This document shows positions 17,133-27,083 of a DNA stretch of 47,877 bases, in pieces; the first letter of the stretch is position 1, and the number at the start of each line of letters is the position of its first letter. The translations under genes and the position numbers were made by a program. Source of the DNA: Fischerella thermalis PCC 7521 (GTDB taxonomy: Bacteria; Cyanobacteriota; Cyanobacteriia; Cyanobacteriales; Nostocaceae); contig NZ_AJLL01000014.1 in assembly GCF_000317225.1 (NCBI RefSeq), positions 1-47,877 on the forward strand, written 5' to 3'. Under the pieces are notes generated by a model. It was not told the origin of the DNA, did not search any database, and worked only from the letters and a program-made list of their open reading frames with translations.

Positions 17133-17588
17133 TTATTTTGCTCCCATTTCTATCACAATACTACGTGTGAAGTCTACACGCTGTTCAAATTCCAAGCCTT
17201 TGATAGTATTGACAAAATCATTGGTATTCTCAGGTAATTTGTAGTTAGAGGGAACTTGAATCACAACACCCTCTTCCATTCCCTGCGCTAAACGCAACCA
17301 TACGTCTATCTTGGCACTGGAACTTAAAGCAGTGTAGGCGCGGCTAATGTCACTATTAGCACGGCTAGCTATGTCACGTTGTGCTTGTAGCTGCTGTTCC
17401 TTTGGCAATGCTTTAATTTGATCGTACAATGCCGCAGCTGTATCTTGAGCAGAAGTTTGATTTGCTGGTATCAATTGCTCTTTAATGTCTAGATAGCCGA
17501 ACCAGAGTAAGGCTAGCTGAGTATCAACGTCAAATTTGCGAAATTGTTCTACAGCTTTTTTGGTTCTTTCGTCAGTTGCAAATGTCAT
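17133..17588 (-). CDS. Helical carotenoid protein (OCP N-terminal domain homologue)
   Basis: A single-domain homologue of the all-helical N-terminal half of the orange carotenoid protein, 151 aa. Carotenoid-contact residues seen in OCP are kept: W29 and Y32 in LALLWFGYL (OCP Trp41/Tyr44) and W97 in IDVWLRLAQGM (OCP Trp110). IPxxYKLPENTND and the final RSIVIEMG also match. Such proteins bind a ketocarotenoid in soluble form. Members quench singlet oxygen or phycobilisome excitation, and the precise subtype cannot be set here. ATG 17588 has ggaga upstream. No separate C-terminal-domain homologue (CTDH carotenoid carrier) gene lies nearby. Confidence 0.87.
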   Translation of the reverse strand: MTFATDERTKKAVEQFRKFDVDTQLALLWFGYLDIKEQLIPANQTSAQDTAAALYDQIKALPKEQQLQAQRDIASRANSDISRAYTALSSSAKIDVWLRLAQGMEEGVVIQVPSNYKLPENTNDFVNTIKGLEFEQRVDFTRSIVIEMGAK

Positions 17589-17764
17589 AAAAAGTCTCCG
17601 ATTACTTTACCAAAACTGCGTAATTAAAATTACTGAGGTTAACTTGCCACTCCTCACTCACAAAATCTTATAAATTAAATATTCTAGATTAACCCTACTT
17701 CAGGTAGAAATAGCTTCCGTAGCTTTTGACAGATGCAATTAATACATTTATGAATATATAAAAA

Positions 17765-19360
17765 ATGCTGGAACAACCAAAAATCAACATCCCAATGTAC
17801 GATTATGTAATTATCGGTGCAGGTTCAGCAGGCTGTGTATTAGCCCATCGCCTGACAGAAAATCCAAAAACCACAGTATTGCTATTAGAAGCAGGGAACC
17901 CAGATCAAAAGCCAGAAATTCATATTCCTGCTGGTTTTCCTAAGTTGTTAAAAACAGAATATGACTGGGCATATTACACAGAAAAACAGCCTTTCTTAAA
18001 TAATCGTCAACTATATTGGCCTCGTGGCAAAGTTATCGGTGGAAGCAGTTCCATAAACGCCATGATTTATATTCGTGGTAACTTAAGTGACTATGATTAT
18101 TGGCACAATTTAGGTAATTCAGGCTGGAGTGCTAAAGACGTACTTCCCTACTTTATTAAAGCTGAAAATCAGAATGTCCTGAAAAATGAATATCACGGTG
18201 TTGATGGTCTCCTCAATGTCACAAATCAGCGCTGTATTAATCCACTTTCTCGTGCCTTTGTCAAAGCAGCACAACAAGCAGATTTACTACTAAATCCAGA
18301 CTTCAATGGTGCCAAACAAGAGGGATTAGGATTTTATCAAGTCACTCAAAAAAACGGTAAACGTCATAGTGTGGCAGCTGCTTATTTAAAGCCAATTTTA
18401 CAACGACCAAATTTAACTGTTCAAACTAATGCCCAAGTTACAAAAATAAATTTTTTAGGTACACAAGCTATTGGTTTAACCTACATTCATCAAGGTGTAA
18501 ACCATGAAATAAAAATTGCTAAAGAAGTTATTTTAAGTGGTGGCGCAATTAATTCACCACAGTTGTTAATGCTATCAGGAATTGGAGATGCTGAACAATT
18601 AAAATCTTTAGGGATTCCTGTAGTCATGAACTTACCTGGTGTCGGCAAAAATTTACAAGATCATCTGTGTGTACCTGTTGCTTATACATGTACTAAATCT
18701 GTATCTCTGGCAAATGCAGAAAAATTTATCAATGTTCTGAAGTATTTATTGTTTAAAAATGGGCCTCTGACTACGAATGTTGCAGAAGCGGGAGGTTTTG
18801 TCAAAATCAATCCTGATTCACAATTGAATGAATTACAATTCCATTTTGCTCCTACTTACTTTTTAAATCATGGCTTTACTAGACCAGAAGGACATGGTTT
18901 TACTTTTGGCCCGACTCTTTTATATCCACAAAGCAAAGGTAACATTACTTTACGTTCTACTAATCCCTCAGAAGCACCCGTCATTCAACCAAATTATCTG
19001 GAAAAAGCAGCTGATTTAGAAGTTTTGGTTGCAGGTGTTAAACTATCACGTCAATTAGCACAAATGCCAGCCTTTGATAGCTTTCGAGGTGAAGAATTTG
19101 TTCCTGGTGTGGGGGTACAGGATGATGAAGAAATTCGTACTTATATTCGAGACACTGTAGAAAGTTTGTATCACCCTGTTGGGACTTGCAAAATGGGTAA
19201 TGATTCTATGGCGGTAGTTAATTCCCAACTACAAGTTCATGGAGTCCAAGGACTGCGAGTGATAGATGCATCAATTATGCCTTCCATTACTGGTGGTAAC
19301 ACTAACGCTCCCACAATCATGATTGCTGAAAAAGCTGCCGATATGATTAAAAATTACTAA
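17765..19360 (+). CDS. GMC family FAD-dependent oxidoreductase
   Basis: A 531-aa glucose-methanol-choline family enzyme. The FAD-binding DYVIIGAGSAGCVLAHRLTE lies near the N-terminus, with WPRGKVIGGSSSINAMIYIRG, ILSGGAINSPQLLMLSGIG (GMC signature 2), and the C-terminal YHPVGTCKMG carrying the catalytic-pair His and NAPTIMIAEKAADMI. It resembles choline/alcohol dehydrogenases, but the substrate cannot be read from sequence and no betaine-pathway partner is adjacent. No signal peptide is seen, so it is cytosolic. The start is ATG 17765. It runs away from the carotenoid protein gene. Confidence 0.92.
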   Translation: MLEQPKINIPMYDYVIIGAGSAGCVLAHRLTENPKTTVLLLEAGNPDQKPEIHIPAGFPKLLKTEYDWAYYTEKQPFLNNRQLYWPRGKVIGGSSSINAMIYIRGNLSDYDYWHNLGNSGWSAKDVLPYFIKAENQNVLKNEYHGVDGLLNVTNQRCINPLSRAFVKAAQQADLLLNPDFNGAKQEGLGFYQVTQKNGKRHSVAAAYLKPILQRPNLTVQTNAQVTKINFLGTQAIGLTYIHQGVNHEIKIAKEVILSGGAINSPQLLMLSGIGDAEQLKSLGIPVVMNLPGVGKNLQDHLCVPVAYTCTKSVSLANAEKFINVLKYLLFKNGPLTTNVAEAGGFVKINPDSQLNELQFHFAPTYFLNHGFTRPEGHGFTFGPTLLYPQSKGNITLRSTNPSEAPVIQPNYLEKAADLEVLVAGVKLSRQLAQMPAFDSFRGEEFVPGVGVQDDEEIRTYIRDTVESLYHPVGTCKMGNDSMAVVNSQLQVHGVQGLRVIDASIMPSITGGNTNAPTIMIAEKAADMIKNY

Positions 19361-19380
19361 GTTTTCCGGATAGAGGGCAG

Positions 19381-19491
19381 CTAGCTATAGCTAGGTGGTG
19401 CAAAGGGCCCGACCATAATCACAGCAATCACCATGCCTATCGTCATGAAAGCAGCAAATACATAATCTCTTAGACGCCAAGGAGTTCTCAT
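19381..19491 (-). CDS. Candidate 36-aa membrane protein
   Basis: A short minus-strand frame encodes MRTPWRLRDYVFAAFMTIGM followed by VIAVIMVGPFAPPSYS: a basic start, one strong membrane helix and a proline-rich end. The open frame continues upstream of the ATG to a stop at 19561. That 23-codon extension is also hydrophobic (IVVSAIAFYSLSIAAFS), as in a two-helix protein, but it contains no ATG, GTG or TTG. Either the 36-residue form is the gene, or the 5' end is frameshifted or starts unusually: an ATG in another frame overlaps the upstream stop. I do not recognise the family. The size recalls small photosynthetic-complex subunits. Confidence 0.4.
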   Translation of the reverse strand: MRTPWRLRDYVFAAFMTIGMVIAVIMVGPFAPPSYS

Positions 19492-19605
19492 GGAGAATGC
19501 TGCAATAGAAAGAGAATAGAAAGCGATCGCACTAACTACTATATTTTGGATTTTAGTAGATCATGAACTTGTAGTACAGCACCACCGATAAATGCCTTCT
19601 GCCTA

Positions 19606-19630
19606 CCTGCGGAAGCCGCTACGCGTCTAC
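19606..19630 (-). repeat. Dispersed repeat, gacgcg..ggcttccgcagg family
   Basis: On the minus strand it reads gtagacgcgtagcggcttcc and then gcagg, matching 45949-45980 closely and 1402-1430 loosely. It sits between the GMC gene and gloA, in a stretch of about 340 bp otherwise occupied only by the small candidate ORF. Confidence 0.65.
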
Positions 19631-19701
19631 TGTCTTCTGCCTTCGTTTACAATATCTAGGGAACAATCACAACCAAGCACCACAACCGGAGATAGTTAGT
19701 T

Positions 19702-20133
19702 ATGCGACTCCTACACACAATGCTGCGTGTTGGCAATTTGGAAGAATCGCTAAAGTTCTACTGCGATGTTTTGGGAATGAAGTTGCTACGAAAAAAAGAT
19801 TATCCAGGGGGAGAATTTACTCTGGCTTTTATTGGTTATGGTGAGGAAAGTGATCACACAGTTATCGAACTAACTTATAACTGGGGTGTGGATAAGTATG
19901 ATTTGGGCAATGCTTACGGTCACATTGCCATCGGAGTAGATGATATTTATGCTACCTGTGAAGAAATTAAAAAACGTGGTGGTAAAGTAGTGCGAGAACC
20001 GGGGCCAATGAAACATGGTTCTACAGTAATTGCTTTTGTAGAAGACCCAGATGGGTATAAAGTAGAACTTATTCAACTGGGTACTCAAGGTTCTGCTGTG
20101 AAACAGGAAGAACAAAAACTTGTCACTCAGTAA
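19702..20133 (+). CDS. gloA: Lactoylglutathione lyase (glyoxalase I)
   Basis: Isomerises the methylglyoxal-glutathione hemithioacetal to S-lactoylglutathione, detoxifying a by-product of sugar metabolism. The 143-aa protein has two beta-alpha-beta-beta-beta modules. The four metal ligands of the E. coli-type enzyme are present at identical positions: H5, E56, H74 and E122. The absence of extra loops points to the Ni/Co-type bacterial class. The porin gene follows 28 bp downstream and may be co-transcribed. Confidence 0.95.
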   Translation: MRLLHTMLRVGNLEESLKFYCDVLGMKLLRKKDYPGGEFTLAFIGYGEESDHTVIELTYNWGVDKYDLGNAYGHIAIGVDDIYATCEEIKKRGGKVVREPGPMKHGSTVIAFVEDPDGYKVELIQLGTQGSAVKQEEQKLVTQ

Positions 20134-20161
20134 TTCTGAGGCAGAATTGCAGGAGATAGAA

Positions 20162-21880
20162 TTGAGCGTCAAGCAATGCCGACAACAGAGGATTCGTTCG
20201 CCCAAATTCTTGGCGGGGGGTTTAGTCGGTTGGGGCGTCCTTAGCCACATGTGCTTACCCGCAAAGGCGGATTCTCTGCTACTTCAACCGTCGCCAGAAA
20301 CTCAAAGCTCTGACTCTAGCTTACAAGTAGTCATTCCAGAGGATAGTATCGCCACAAATAATGTGGAAGTATTACCTCCAGACACTGATGTGAGTGTTGG
20401 GCAAATAGAGTTTTCAACCATAGCAAATTCTGAGTCGTTAGTCAAAGATGAAGTGTTTGGTAATCTTGACGTTGATTCTGATTTACGAACACAGCAAACT
20501 TCAGTCTCAGAATTGTCTGATGTTCAGCCCACAGACTGGGCTTATCAGGCATTAAAATCACTCGTGGAAAAATATGATGTCATTTCTGGTTACTCAGATG
20601 GTACCTTTGGTGGTAATCGTCCCATGAGCCGTTATGAGTTTGCTGTTGCTCTTGCGGCTACTTTATCTAAGGTTGAAGATATTATTGCTGATAGGATGAG
20701 CGATCGCTTTATCCAAGAAGACATGATTGTCTTACGGCGGTTGCAAAAAGAATTCCGTTCGGCTTTGGATGACTTACAGCAACGGGTTGATAATTTAGAA
20801 GCACGCAACAGCGAATTACAAGCACACCAATTTTCTACGACTACGAAACTACACGGTGAAGCAATTATTGCTTTGACTGATGGTACTGATGCTAACAAAA
20901 CTGTAGTTTCCCGTTCTCGCTTAACCCTCTCCACTAGCTTCAATCAACAAGATGTACTTGTGACTCAACTAGAAGCTGGTAACAATGGTGGAGATGCAAT
21001 TAGTTTGGCACAACAACAGGAAGATAATTTGCTGGGAACCACTGGTTTTATTACCAATGGTGGTGGACTTGATTATGTGGAAGTAGACTCTGATCTCAGG
21101 TTGAGACGCTTACACTATACTTTTCGTCCTTCCCAAGATGTGGCGGTGACAGTGGGTGCAAAAATGTTACCACGAGATTTTATTGACCATAATAAATATG
21201 CCAATAACGAGGCGGTTGATTTTAGTTCTAGCTTTTTCCTGAATAATCCTCTGATTGTCCAAAATCAAATTGATCGCAATGGCGGTGCAGGTGCTGCTGT
21301 GCAGTGGAACCCTGGCGATGGTCAATTCACGGTGCGATCGCTCTACATTGCTGCCGATGCTGACCAACCAGATTTTACCAGCACACAAGGGGGTTTGTTT
21401 GGCGATCGCTATCAAGCTAGTGTGGAAGTTGAATATTTACCCAGCGATCAGCTAGCCTTGAGACTGCAATACACAAATGCCCTGATTAACAATACACACA
21501 TTAACGCCTTTGGTGTCAATGCCGAGTATAGCCTCAATCGGAATGCAGGCATTTTTGGACGCTTTGGATTTGGTAATTACAATGGATATAATACCGCCAT
21601 CAATGAGGATTTAGATTTACATCCGGTGACATGGGCTGTAGGTGTGGGTTTCCGTAACCTCTTGCTTCCCGGTACTGTTGCGGGTATAGCGATCGGTCAG
21701 CCTTTTGTCAGCGAAGATTTAGGAAATGCCACTCAGACAAATTTTGAAGCCTTCTATAATCTCCAACTCAGTGACAATCTGAGTATCACCCCCACATTTT
21801 CATTAGTAACAAACGCCGATAACGATAGTTCTAACGGCACTATTTGGCAAACCACCCTCAGAAGTGTATTTTCATTTTAA
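20162..21880 (+). CDS. Iron-uptake type porin (SLH plus OprB domain)
   Basis: Cyanobacterial outer-membrane porin. A signal peptide (FLAGGLVGWGVLSHMCLPAKA) is followed by a variable linker and an SLH domain (VQPTDWAYQALKSLVEKY...YSDGTFGGNRPMSRYEFAVAL) that binds peptidoglycan-linked polymer. Next comes a coiled coil (RLQKEFRSALDDLQQRVDNLEARN), then a beta-barrel of the OprB/iron-uptake porin family ending in Phe. I place the start at TTG 20162 because aggag lies 6-7 nt before it and the signal peptide follows at once. An earlier TTG at 20120 would overlap gloA and add 14 unrelated residues. From 20162 the protein is 572 aa. It mediates passive entry of small solutes, in some homologues iron. 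Confidence 0.88.
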   Translation: MSVKQCRQQRIRSPKFLAGGLVGWGVLSHMCLPAKADSLLLQPSPETQSSDSSLQVVIPEDSIATNNVEVLPPDTDVSVGQIEFSTIANSESLVKDEVFGNLDVDSDLRTQQTSVSELSDVQPTDWAYQALKSLVEKYDVISGYSDGTFGGNRPMSRYEFAVALAATLSKVEDIIADRMSDRFIQEDMIVLRRLQKEFRSALDDLQQRVDNLEARNSELQAHQFSTTTKLHGEAIIALTDGTDANKTVVSRSRLTLSTSFNQQDVLVTQLEAGNNGGDAISLAQQQEDNLLGTTGFITNGGGLDYVEVDSDLRLRRLHYTFRPSQDVAVTVGAKMLPRDFIDHNKYANNEAVDFSSSFFLNNPLIVQNQIDRNGGAGAAVQWNPGDGQFTVRSLYIAADADQPDFTSTQGGLFGDRYQASVEVEYLPSDQLALRLQYTNALINNTHINAFGVNAEYSLNRNAGIFGRFGFGNYNGYNTAINEDLDLHPVTWAVGVGFRNLLLPGTVAGIAIGQPFVSEDLGNATQTNFEAFYNLQLSDNLSITPTFSLVTNADNDSSNGTIWQTTLRSVFSF

Positions 21881-21881
21881 A

Positions 21882-21909
21882 TTGTTGATAGTTGGTTGTT
21901 GGTTGTTGA
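21882..21909 (+). repeat. Heptamer repeat just after the porin stop
   Basis: Four heptamers ttgttga, tagttgg, ttgttgg and ttgttga begin one base after the TAA of the porin gene. STRR class. Confidence 0.8.
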
Positions 21910-22046
21910 TTGGTACTTCCAAACAACCACAAACTAATATAAAAACTGCAACCGTAGATACAAGCGGCTGCAAGCAATTCATGCTGGGATAATATTCTAA
22001 GACAAGTACGTCCGTAGTTTAAAATCCAAAATCTAAAATTGTAAAG

Positions 22047-24716
22047 ATGCAGCCTACAGATCCAGATAAATTTACAGATAAAGCTTGGGAAGGGATTGTT
22101 AAATCTCAGGATATAGTACGTGCTTATCAACAACAGCAATTAGATGTAGAACATTTAATTATTGCTTTATTACAACAAGAAAATGGTTTAGCAGCACGAA
22201 TTCTTAACCGTGCTGGTGTAGATGCTAACCGTTTGCTACAACAACTAGAAGAATTTACCCGTCGTCAGCCCAAAGTTGGTAGAAGTGATCAGCTTTACCT
22301 GGGGCGTTCTTTAGATACTCTATTGGACGTAGCCGAAGAAGAAAGAGTACGGATGAAGGATTCTTACATCTCCGTAGAACATATCCTGCTGGCTTTTGTC
22401 GAAGATGAACGTGTCGGGCGACGGATAGTTAAAGGCTTTAATCTAGATACTGCGAAGTTGGAAGCTACGATTAAAGCAGTCCGTGGTAGCCAAAAAGTCA
22501 CAGACCAAAATCCCGAGTCCCGCTATGAAGCTTTGCAAAAATTCGGTAGAGACTTGACAGAACAGGCAAAGTCTGGCAAGCTCGACCCAGTAATTGGACG
22601 GGATGACGAAATTCGGCGGGTTATTCAAGTATTGTCCCGACGTAGTAAAAATAACCCCGTCTTGATTGGTGAACCAGGGGTTGGTAAAACTGCGATCGCC
22701 GAAGCTTTAGCACAACGGATTGTGAATGGTGATGTCCCGGAATCTTTGAAAAATCGCCAACTCATCGCCCTGGATATGGGTAGTTTGATTGCTGGGGCCA
22801 AATACCGGGGTGAATTTGAAGACCGCCTCAAATCAGTTCTCCGGGAAGTTACGGAATCTAACGGTCAAATTGTCTTATTTATCGATGAGTTACACACCGT
22901 TGTCGGTGCAGGTTCCGGGCAACAAGGTTCAATGGATGCCGGAAATTTACTCAAACCGATGTTGGCACGGGGAGAACTGCGGTGTATAGGTGCTACCACG
23001 TTGGATGAGTACCGTAAATACATTGAAAAAGACGCTGCTTTAGAACGGCGTTTTCAACAAGTATTTGTAGATCAGCCCAGCGTGGAAAATACAATTTCTA
23101 TCCTGCGGGGACTCAAAGAACGTTACGAAGTCCATCACAACGTCAAAATATCAGATTCGGCGTTGGTGGCAGCTGCTACTCTCTCTGCTAGATACATTAA
23201 TGACCGCTTTTTGCCAGATAAAGCGATCGATTTAGTAGACGAAGCCGCCGCCCAACTGAAAATGGAGATTACCTCCAAACCAGCTGAGTTGGAAGCGATT
23301 GACCGTCGCCTGATGCAGCTAGAGATGGAAAAGCTGTCCTTGGCGGGAGAAGAAAAGGCTGTACCGCAAACGAAAGAGCGTTTAGCGCGAATTGAACTAG
23401 AAATTAGCAATTTAACCGCGAAACAGCAGGATTTAAACGGGCAATGGCAAAGTGAAAAGCAGCTATTAGAAGCGATTAGTGCCTTAAAGCAAGAAGAAGA
23501 AAAGCTCCGGGTACAAATAGAACAAGCAGAAAGGGCTTACGATTTAAATAAAGCTGCCCAATTAAAGTATGGCAAGTTGGAAGGAGTGCAACGCGATCGC
23601 GAAGCCAAAGAAACCGAACTCCTGAAAATTCAGAGTCAAGGTAAAACCTTGTTACGGGAACAAGTCACTGAAGCGGATATTGCCGAAATCGTCGCCAAAT
23701 GGACAGGAATTCCCGTTAATAGTTTGTTGGAGTCGGAACGGCAAAAGTTACTCAAACTCGAAAGCCACCTACACGAACGAGTCATTGGACAACAGGAAGC
23801 CGTCTCAGCCGTTGCAGCCGCCATTCGTCGCGCCCGGGCTGGGATGAAAGATCCTGGCCGTCCCATCGGTTCATTTTTATTCATGGGACCGACGGGAGTG
23901 GGGAAAACAGAACTCGCCCGTGCTTTAGCGCAGTTTCTGTTTGATTCCGATGACGCCCTGGTGCGTTTAGATATGTCTGAGTATATGGAGAAACATTCGG
24001 TTTCTCGGTTAGTGGGTGCGCCTCCAGGATACGTCGGCTACGAAGAAGGCGGGCAACTTTCGGAAGCAATTCGCCGCCGTCCCTATTCGGTGGTGCTGCT
24101 GGATGAAGTTGAGAAAGCCCATCCGGATGTGTTTAATATTTTGCTACAAGTGCTTGATGACGGTAGAATTACGGATAGCCAAGGGCGAACCGTTGATTTT
24201 CGCAACACCGTTATTGTCATGACTAGTAACATTGGTAGCGAACACATCTTGGATGTTTCTAGTGATGACTCCCAATATGAGAAAATGCGGAACCGGGTGA
24301 TGGATGCTTTGCGATCGCACTTCCGCCCAGAATTTCTCAACCGTGTTGATGATTTAATTATCTTCCATGCCCTTAACCGCAGTGAGATGCAGCAAATCGT
24401 GCGTATTCAACTCAAACGGGTGGAATATCTGCTTAGAGAGCAAAAAATATCTTTGGAAATATCTCCCGCTGCCTGTGATTATCTGGTGGAGGTGGGGTAC
24501 GATCCAGTTTACGGCGCTCGTCCAATAAAACGGGCAATTCAAAGAGAAGTTGAGAATGCGATCGCTACCAAAATTCTGGAGAATACGTTTATTGCTGGGG
24601 ACACGATAATCATTGACAAGGGAGATAGCGGGTTGAAATTTAGCAAGAAAATTTCCCTGCAAGTATCAATAGTTGCCAACACAGTACAACTGATAGAGTC
24701 ATCATCTGAAAATTGA
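22047..24716 (+). CDS. clpB: ATP-dependent disaggregase ClpB
   Basis: Hexameric AAA+ chaperone that pulls proteins out of aggregates together with DnaK. The 889 residues show the N-terminal double Clp repeat (1-150), first AAA with Walker A GEPGVGKT (208-215) and [14 protein letters not shown], the long coiled-coil M domain (about 410-540) that distinguishes ClpB from ClpC and ClpA, second AAA with GPTGVGKT (614-621) and [13 protein letters not shown], and the C-terminal D2-small domain. There is no ClpP-docking loop signature. ATG 22047 is the only plausible start. An intrinsic terminator follows the stop. Confidence 0.95.
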   Translation: MQPTDPDKFTDKAWEGIVKSQDIVRAYQQQQLDVEHLIIALLQQENGLAARILNRAGVDANRLLQQLEEFTRRQPKVGRSDQLYLGRSLDTLLDVAEEERVRMKDSYISVEHILLAFVEDERVGRRIVKGFNLDTAKLEATIKAVRGSQKVTDQNPESRYEALQKFGRDLTEQAKSGKLDPVIGRDDEIRRVIQVLSRRSKNNPVLIGEPGVGKTAIAEALAQRIVNGDVPESLKNRQLIALDMGSLIAGAKYRGEFEDRLKSVLREVTESNGQIVLFIDELHTVVGAGSGQQGSMDAGNLLKPMLARGELRCIGATTLDEYRKYIEKDAALERRFQQVFVDQPSVENTISILRGLKERYEVHHNVKISDSALVAAATLSARYINDRFLPDKAIDLVDEAAAQLKMEITSKPAELEAIDRRLMQLEMEKLSLAGEEKAVPQTKERLARIELEISNLTAKQQDLNGQWQSEKQLLEAISALKQEEEKLRVQIEQAERAYDLNKAAQLKYGKLEGVQRDREAKETELLKIQSQGKTLLREQVTEADIAEIVAKWTGIPVNSLLESERQKLLKLESHLHERVIGQQEAVSAVAAAIRRARAGMKDPGRPIGSFLFMGPTGVGKTELARALAQFLFDSDDALVRLDMSEYMEKHSVSRLVGAPPGYVGYEEGGQLSEAIRRRPYSVVLLDEVEKAHPDVFNILLQVLDDGRITDSQGRTVDFRNTVIVMTSNIGSEHILDVSSDDSQYEKMRNRVMDALRSHFRPEFLNRVDDLIIFHALNRSEMQQIVRIQLKRVEYLLREQKISLEISPAACDYLVEVGYDPVYGARPIKRAIQREVENAIATKILENTFIAGDTIIIDKGDSGLKFSKKISLQVSIVANTVQLIESSSEN

Positions 24717-24741
24717 AAAAACTAAAAGAATGAGCAGCAAG

Positions 24742-24780
24742 GGGAGAGGAAAGAGAATACATCCTCTCCCTATACTTTTT
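24742..24780 (+). terminator. Intrinsic terminator of clpB
   Basis: gggagagg (24742-24749) pairs perfectly with cctctccc (24763-24770). The stem is followed by tatactttttgc with a T-run, 26 nt after the clpB stop. Confidence 0.8.
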
Positions 24781-24896
24781 GCAACTACTCTATTCAACTG
24801 ATTTTGATTGAAAGTATTTTAGATGAAGTTAGTTTTTATAGCTGGCTGGGAATAATTAGATTATAGGATTTGATATTCCCTAAAAGCAGTATAATC

Positions 24897-25865
24897 ATGT
24901 CTTTTGACTTCACTGTTGCCATACCTACCTACAACGGCGAAAGCCGTTTACCCAAAGTCCTAGAGAGATTGCAAAACCAGACAGGGGTAACACATTTAAA
25001 GTGGGAAATTATAGTTGTCGATAATAATAGCACAGATAATACAGCAAAAGTTGTTCGAGAATACCAAGCTATTTGGCACAAGGATGTCTCCTTTCAATAT
25101 TTTTTTGAAGCTGAGCAAGGATTTCCTTTTGCCCGACAAAGAGCTATCAAAGAAGCAAATGGAGAATTAATTGGCTTTCTTGATGATGATAATTTACCTG
25201 CACTCAACTGGGTACAAGCAGCATACACATTTGCAAAAGAACATCCGCGAGCAGGAGCCTTTGGCAGTAGAATTCATGGTACATACGAAACAAATCCACC
25301 GGAAGAACTGAAGCCAATAATTTTTTACTTGGCTATTGTTGATAGAGGCTCACAACCCCTCATATACGAACCGCGGAAAAAAGGATTTCCCCCTGGTGCA
25401 GGATTAGTTGTTCGTCGGAATGTTTGGAAGCAGCATGTACCTTCTCGGCTTTTTTTAGTTGGTAGAGCTGGAACATCTTTCATGCCAGCTGGTGAAGATA
25501 CTGAAGCACTATTGTACATCCATAAAGCTGGCTGGGAAATTTGGTATAACCCTGCTATGGAGATTGAACATGTTATACCATCATGGCGATTAGAAAAAAC
25601 TTATCTTATGACTCTGATGCGGAGTATTGGTCTAGGTCGCTTTCATTTGCGGATGTTATCACTACATAGATGGCAAAGACCTTTTGCTTTTTTTATCTAC
25701 TTAATAAGTGACTTACATAAGCTGATAATTCATTTCACTAATTTTAGAAAATTTGCACAAGGTGAAATTGTTGCCGCTTGTGAGATGGAACGACTCATTG
25801 GTACTCTAATAAGTCCGTTTTACTTAAGTAAAATCAAACTGATAAATTTTATGAATCGTCATTGA
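24897..25865 (+). CDS. Family 2 glycosyltransferase, HpsE paralogue
   Basis: GT-A fold transferase of 322 aa. The N-terminus DFTVAIPTYNGESRLPKVLE, VVDNNSTDNTAKVV and GFLDDDN (metal-binding acidic motif) are present, with a C-terminal helical region. It is clearly a paralogue of the hpsE product at 38985: both share FTVAIPTYNG.SRLP..LERLQNQ, WEIWYNPAMEI and the ACEM..LI end. The start ATG 24897 is set by that alignment; an upstream ATG at 24870 would add nine unrelated residues. It lies 39 bp before a GT4 gene on the same strand, so the pair is probably a small exopolysaccharide operon. Confidence 0.9.
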   Translation: MSFDFTVAIPTYNGESRLPKVLERLQNQTGVTHLKWEIIVVDNNSTDNTAKVVREYQAIWHKDVSFQYFFEAEQGFPFARQRAIKEANGELIGFLDDDNLPALNWVQAAYTFAKEHPRAGAFGSRIHGTYETNPPEELKPIIFYLAIVDRGSQPLIYEPRKKGFPPGAGLVVRRNVWKQHVPSRLFLVGRAGTSFMPAGEDTEALLYIHKAGWEIWYNPAMEIEHVIPSWRLEKTYLMTLMRSIGLGRFHLRMLSLHRWQRPFAFFIYLISDLHKLIIHFTNFRKFAQGEIVAACEMERLIGTLISPFYLSKIKLINFMNRH

Positions 25866-25904
25866 TAATCATTAGAAAATACGTCTATTCATGGGTATTT
25901 CTTT

Positions 25905-27083
25905 ATGAAGATAGGTTATGTAACTACCTACGATGTTCTCAACCCCTCAAAATGGGCAAAATTTAATTTAGGAAATTATGGTTCAAATCACTACATATTT
26001 AAAACTTTAATAAATCAAGGTTTAGCAATTGAAACTGTAGGAAATTTTCAAAAAAGATACTCTTGGTTAACTAGACCTAAATGGAGTTTTTATAGAAATT
26101 TTTATCATAAAGATTATTATAGATGGGCTGAACCAATAGTCTGTAAAAATTACGCATACCAAATCATAAGAAAAATTGATAAATTAGATATAGATATAAT
26201 TTTATGTACAGAAGGAGCTGCACCAGTAGCTTATTTGAAGCATCAAAAACCACTTGTTATTTGGATAGACACAGTTTTAGCAGCATTAATTGATGTTTAT
26301 CCGTATCTAAGTAATCTTTGCAGAGAAACTAGAAATAACATTTATGTAATAGAAAAATCTGCTTTGGATAGAGCGAAATTAGTTATTTTTTCATCTGAGT
26401 GGGCTGCTCAAGAAGCTATAAGGATTTACAAAATCAACAGTGACAAAATCAAAGTCATTCCTAGAGGAGCAAATATAGAATTAAAGCCAGAGAGAACCAT
26501 TGAAGAAGTTAAAACAATAATCGCTTCAAGAGGGGAAAATTTTTATAAATTTATATTTATTGGTGTTGATTGGATAAGAAAAGGAGGAGAAATAGCTTTA
26601 GCAGTCAGTAATGAATTAAAAAAAAGGGGTTTTGATATTGAATTTAGAATTATAGGAGACCTACCGAAAAACACGAAAAGTCTACCAAATTTTGTAAAGT
26701 TAATAGGATATATAGATAAATCCACAGTTCAAGGGAAAGAATATTTTTATAATTTACTTGCAGATTCTCATTTTCTAATTTTACCTACTCAAGCAGATGT
26801 TACTCCCAATGTCTTAATTGAAGCTAATGCTTTTGGAGTTCCTTGCTTAGCAACAAATTTAGCCGGTATTCCTACAATTATTAAAGATGATGTTAATGGT
26901 AAAACTTTTCCTATGGATGCTAAAATATCAGACTACTGTAATTACATTATTACTTATCTACTTAATTATTCAAAATATGAAAATTTAGCTCTTTCTTCTT
27001 TTAATGAGTATAGAAATCGCTTAAACTGGTTGGCGGCTGGTCAAAGGGCCAAAAATTTATTTATGAATTTATTATCTTCGTAA
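25905..27083 (+). CDS. Family 4 (group 1) glycosyltransferase
   Basis: GT-B fold transferase of 392 aa. The N-terminal half begins MKIGYVTTYDVLN. The C-terminal half has the donor-binding region with IPRGANIELKP, FIFIGVDWIRKGGEIALAV, FLILPTQADVTPNVLIEANAFGVPC and TNLAGIPTIIKDDVNG, where the conserved acidic residue of the EX7E motif area is visible (LIEANAFG). It likely acts on the cytoplasmic membrane face in polysaccharide synthesis. The coding DNA is noticeably richer in A and T than clpB or htpG next to it, which suggests acquisition by transfer. The acceptor is unknown. Confidence 0.85.
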   Translation: MKIGYVTTYDVLNPSKWAKFNLGNYGSNHYIFKTLINQGLAIETVGNFQKRYSWLTRPKWSFYRNFYHKDYYRWAEPIVCKNYAYQIIRKIDKLDIDIILCTEGAAPVAYLKHQKPLVIWIDTVLAALIDVYPYLSNLCRETRNNIYVIEKSALDRAKLVIFSSEWAAQEAIRIYKINSDKIKVIPRGANIELKPERTIEEVKTIIASRGENFYKFIFIGVDWIRKGGEIALAVSNELKKRGFDIEFRIIGDLPKNTKSLPNFVKLIGYIDKSTVQGKEYFYNLLADSHFLILPTQADVTPNVLIEANAFGVPCLATNLAGIPTIIKDDVNGKTFPMDAKISDYCNYIITYLLNYSKYENLALSSFNEYRNRLNWLAAGQRAKNLFMNLLSS

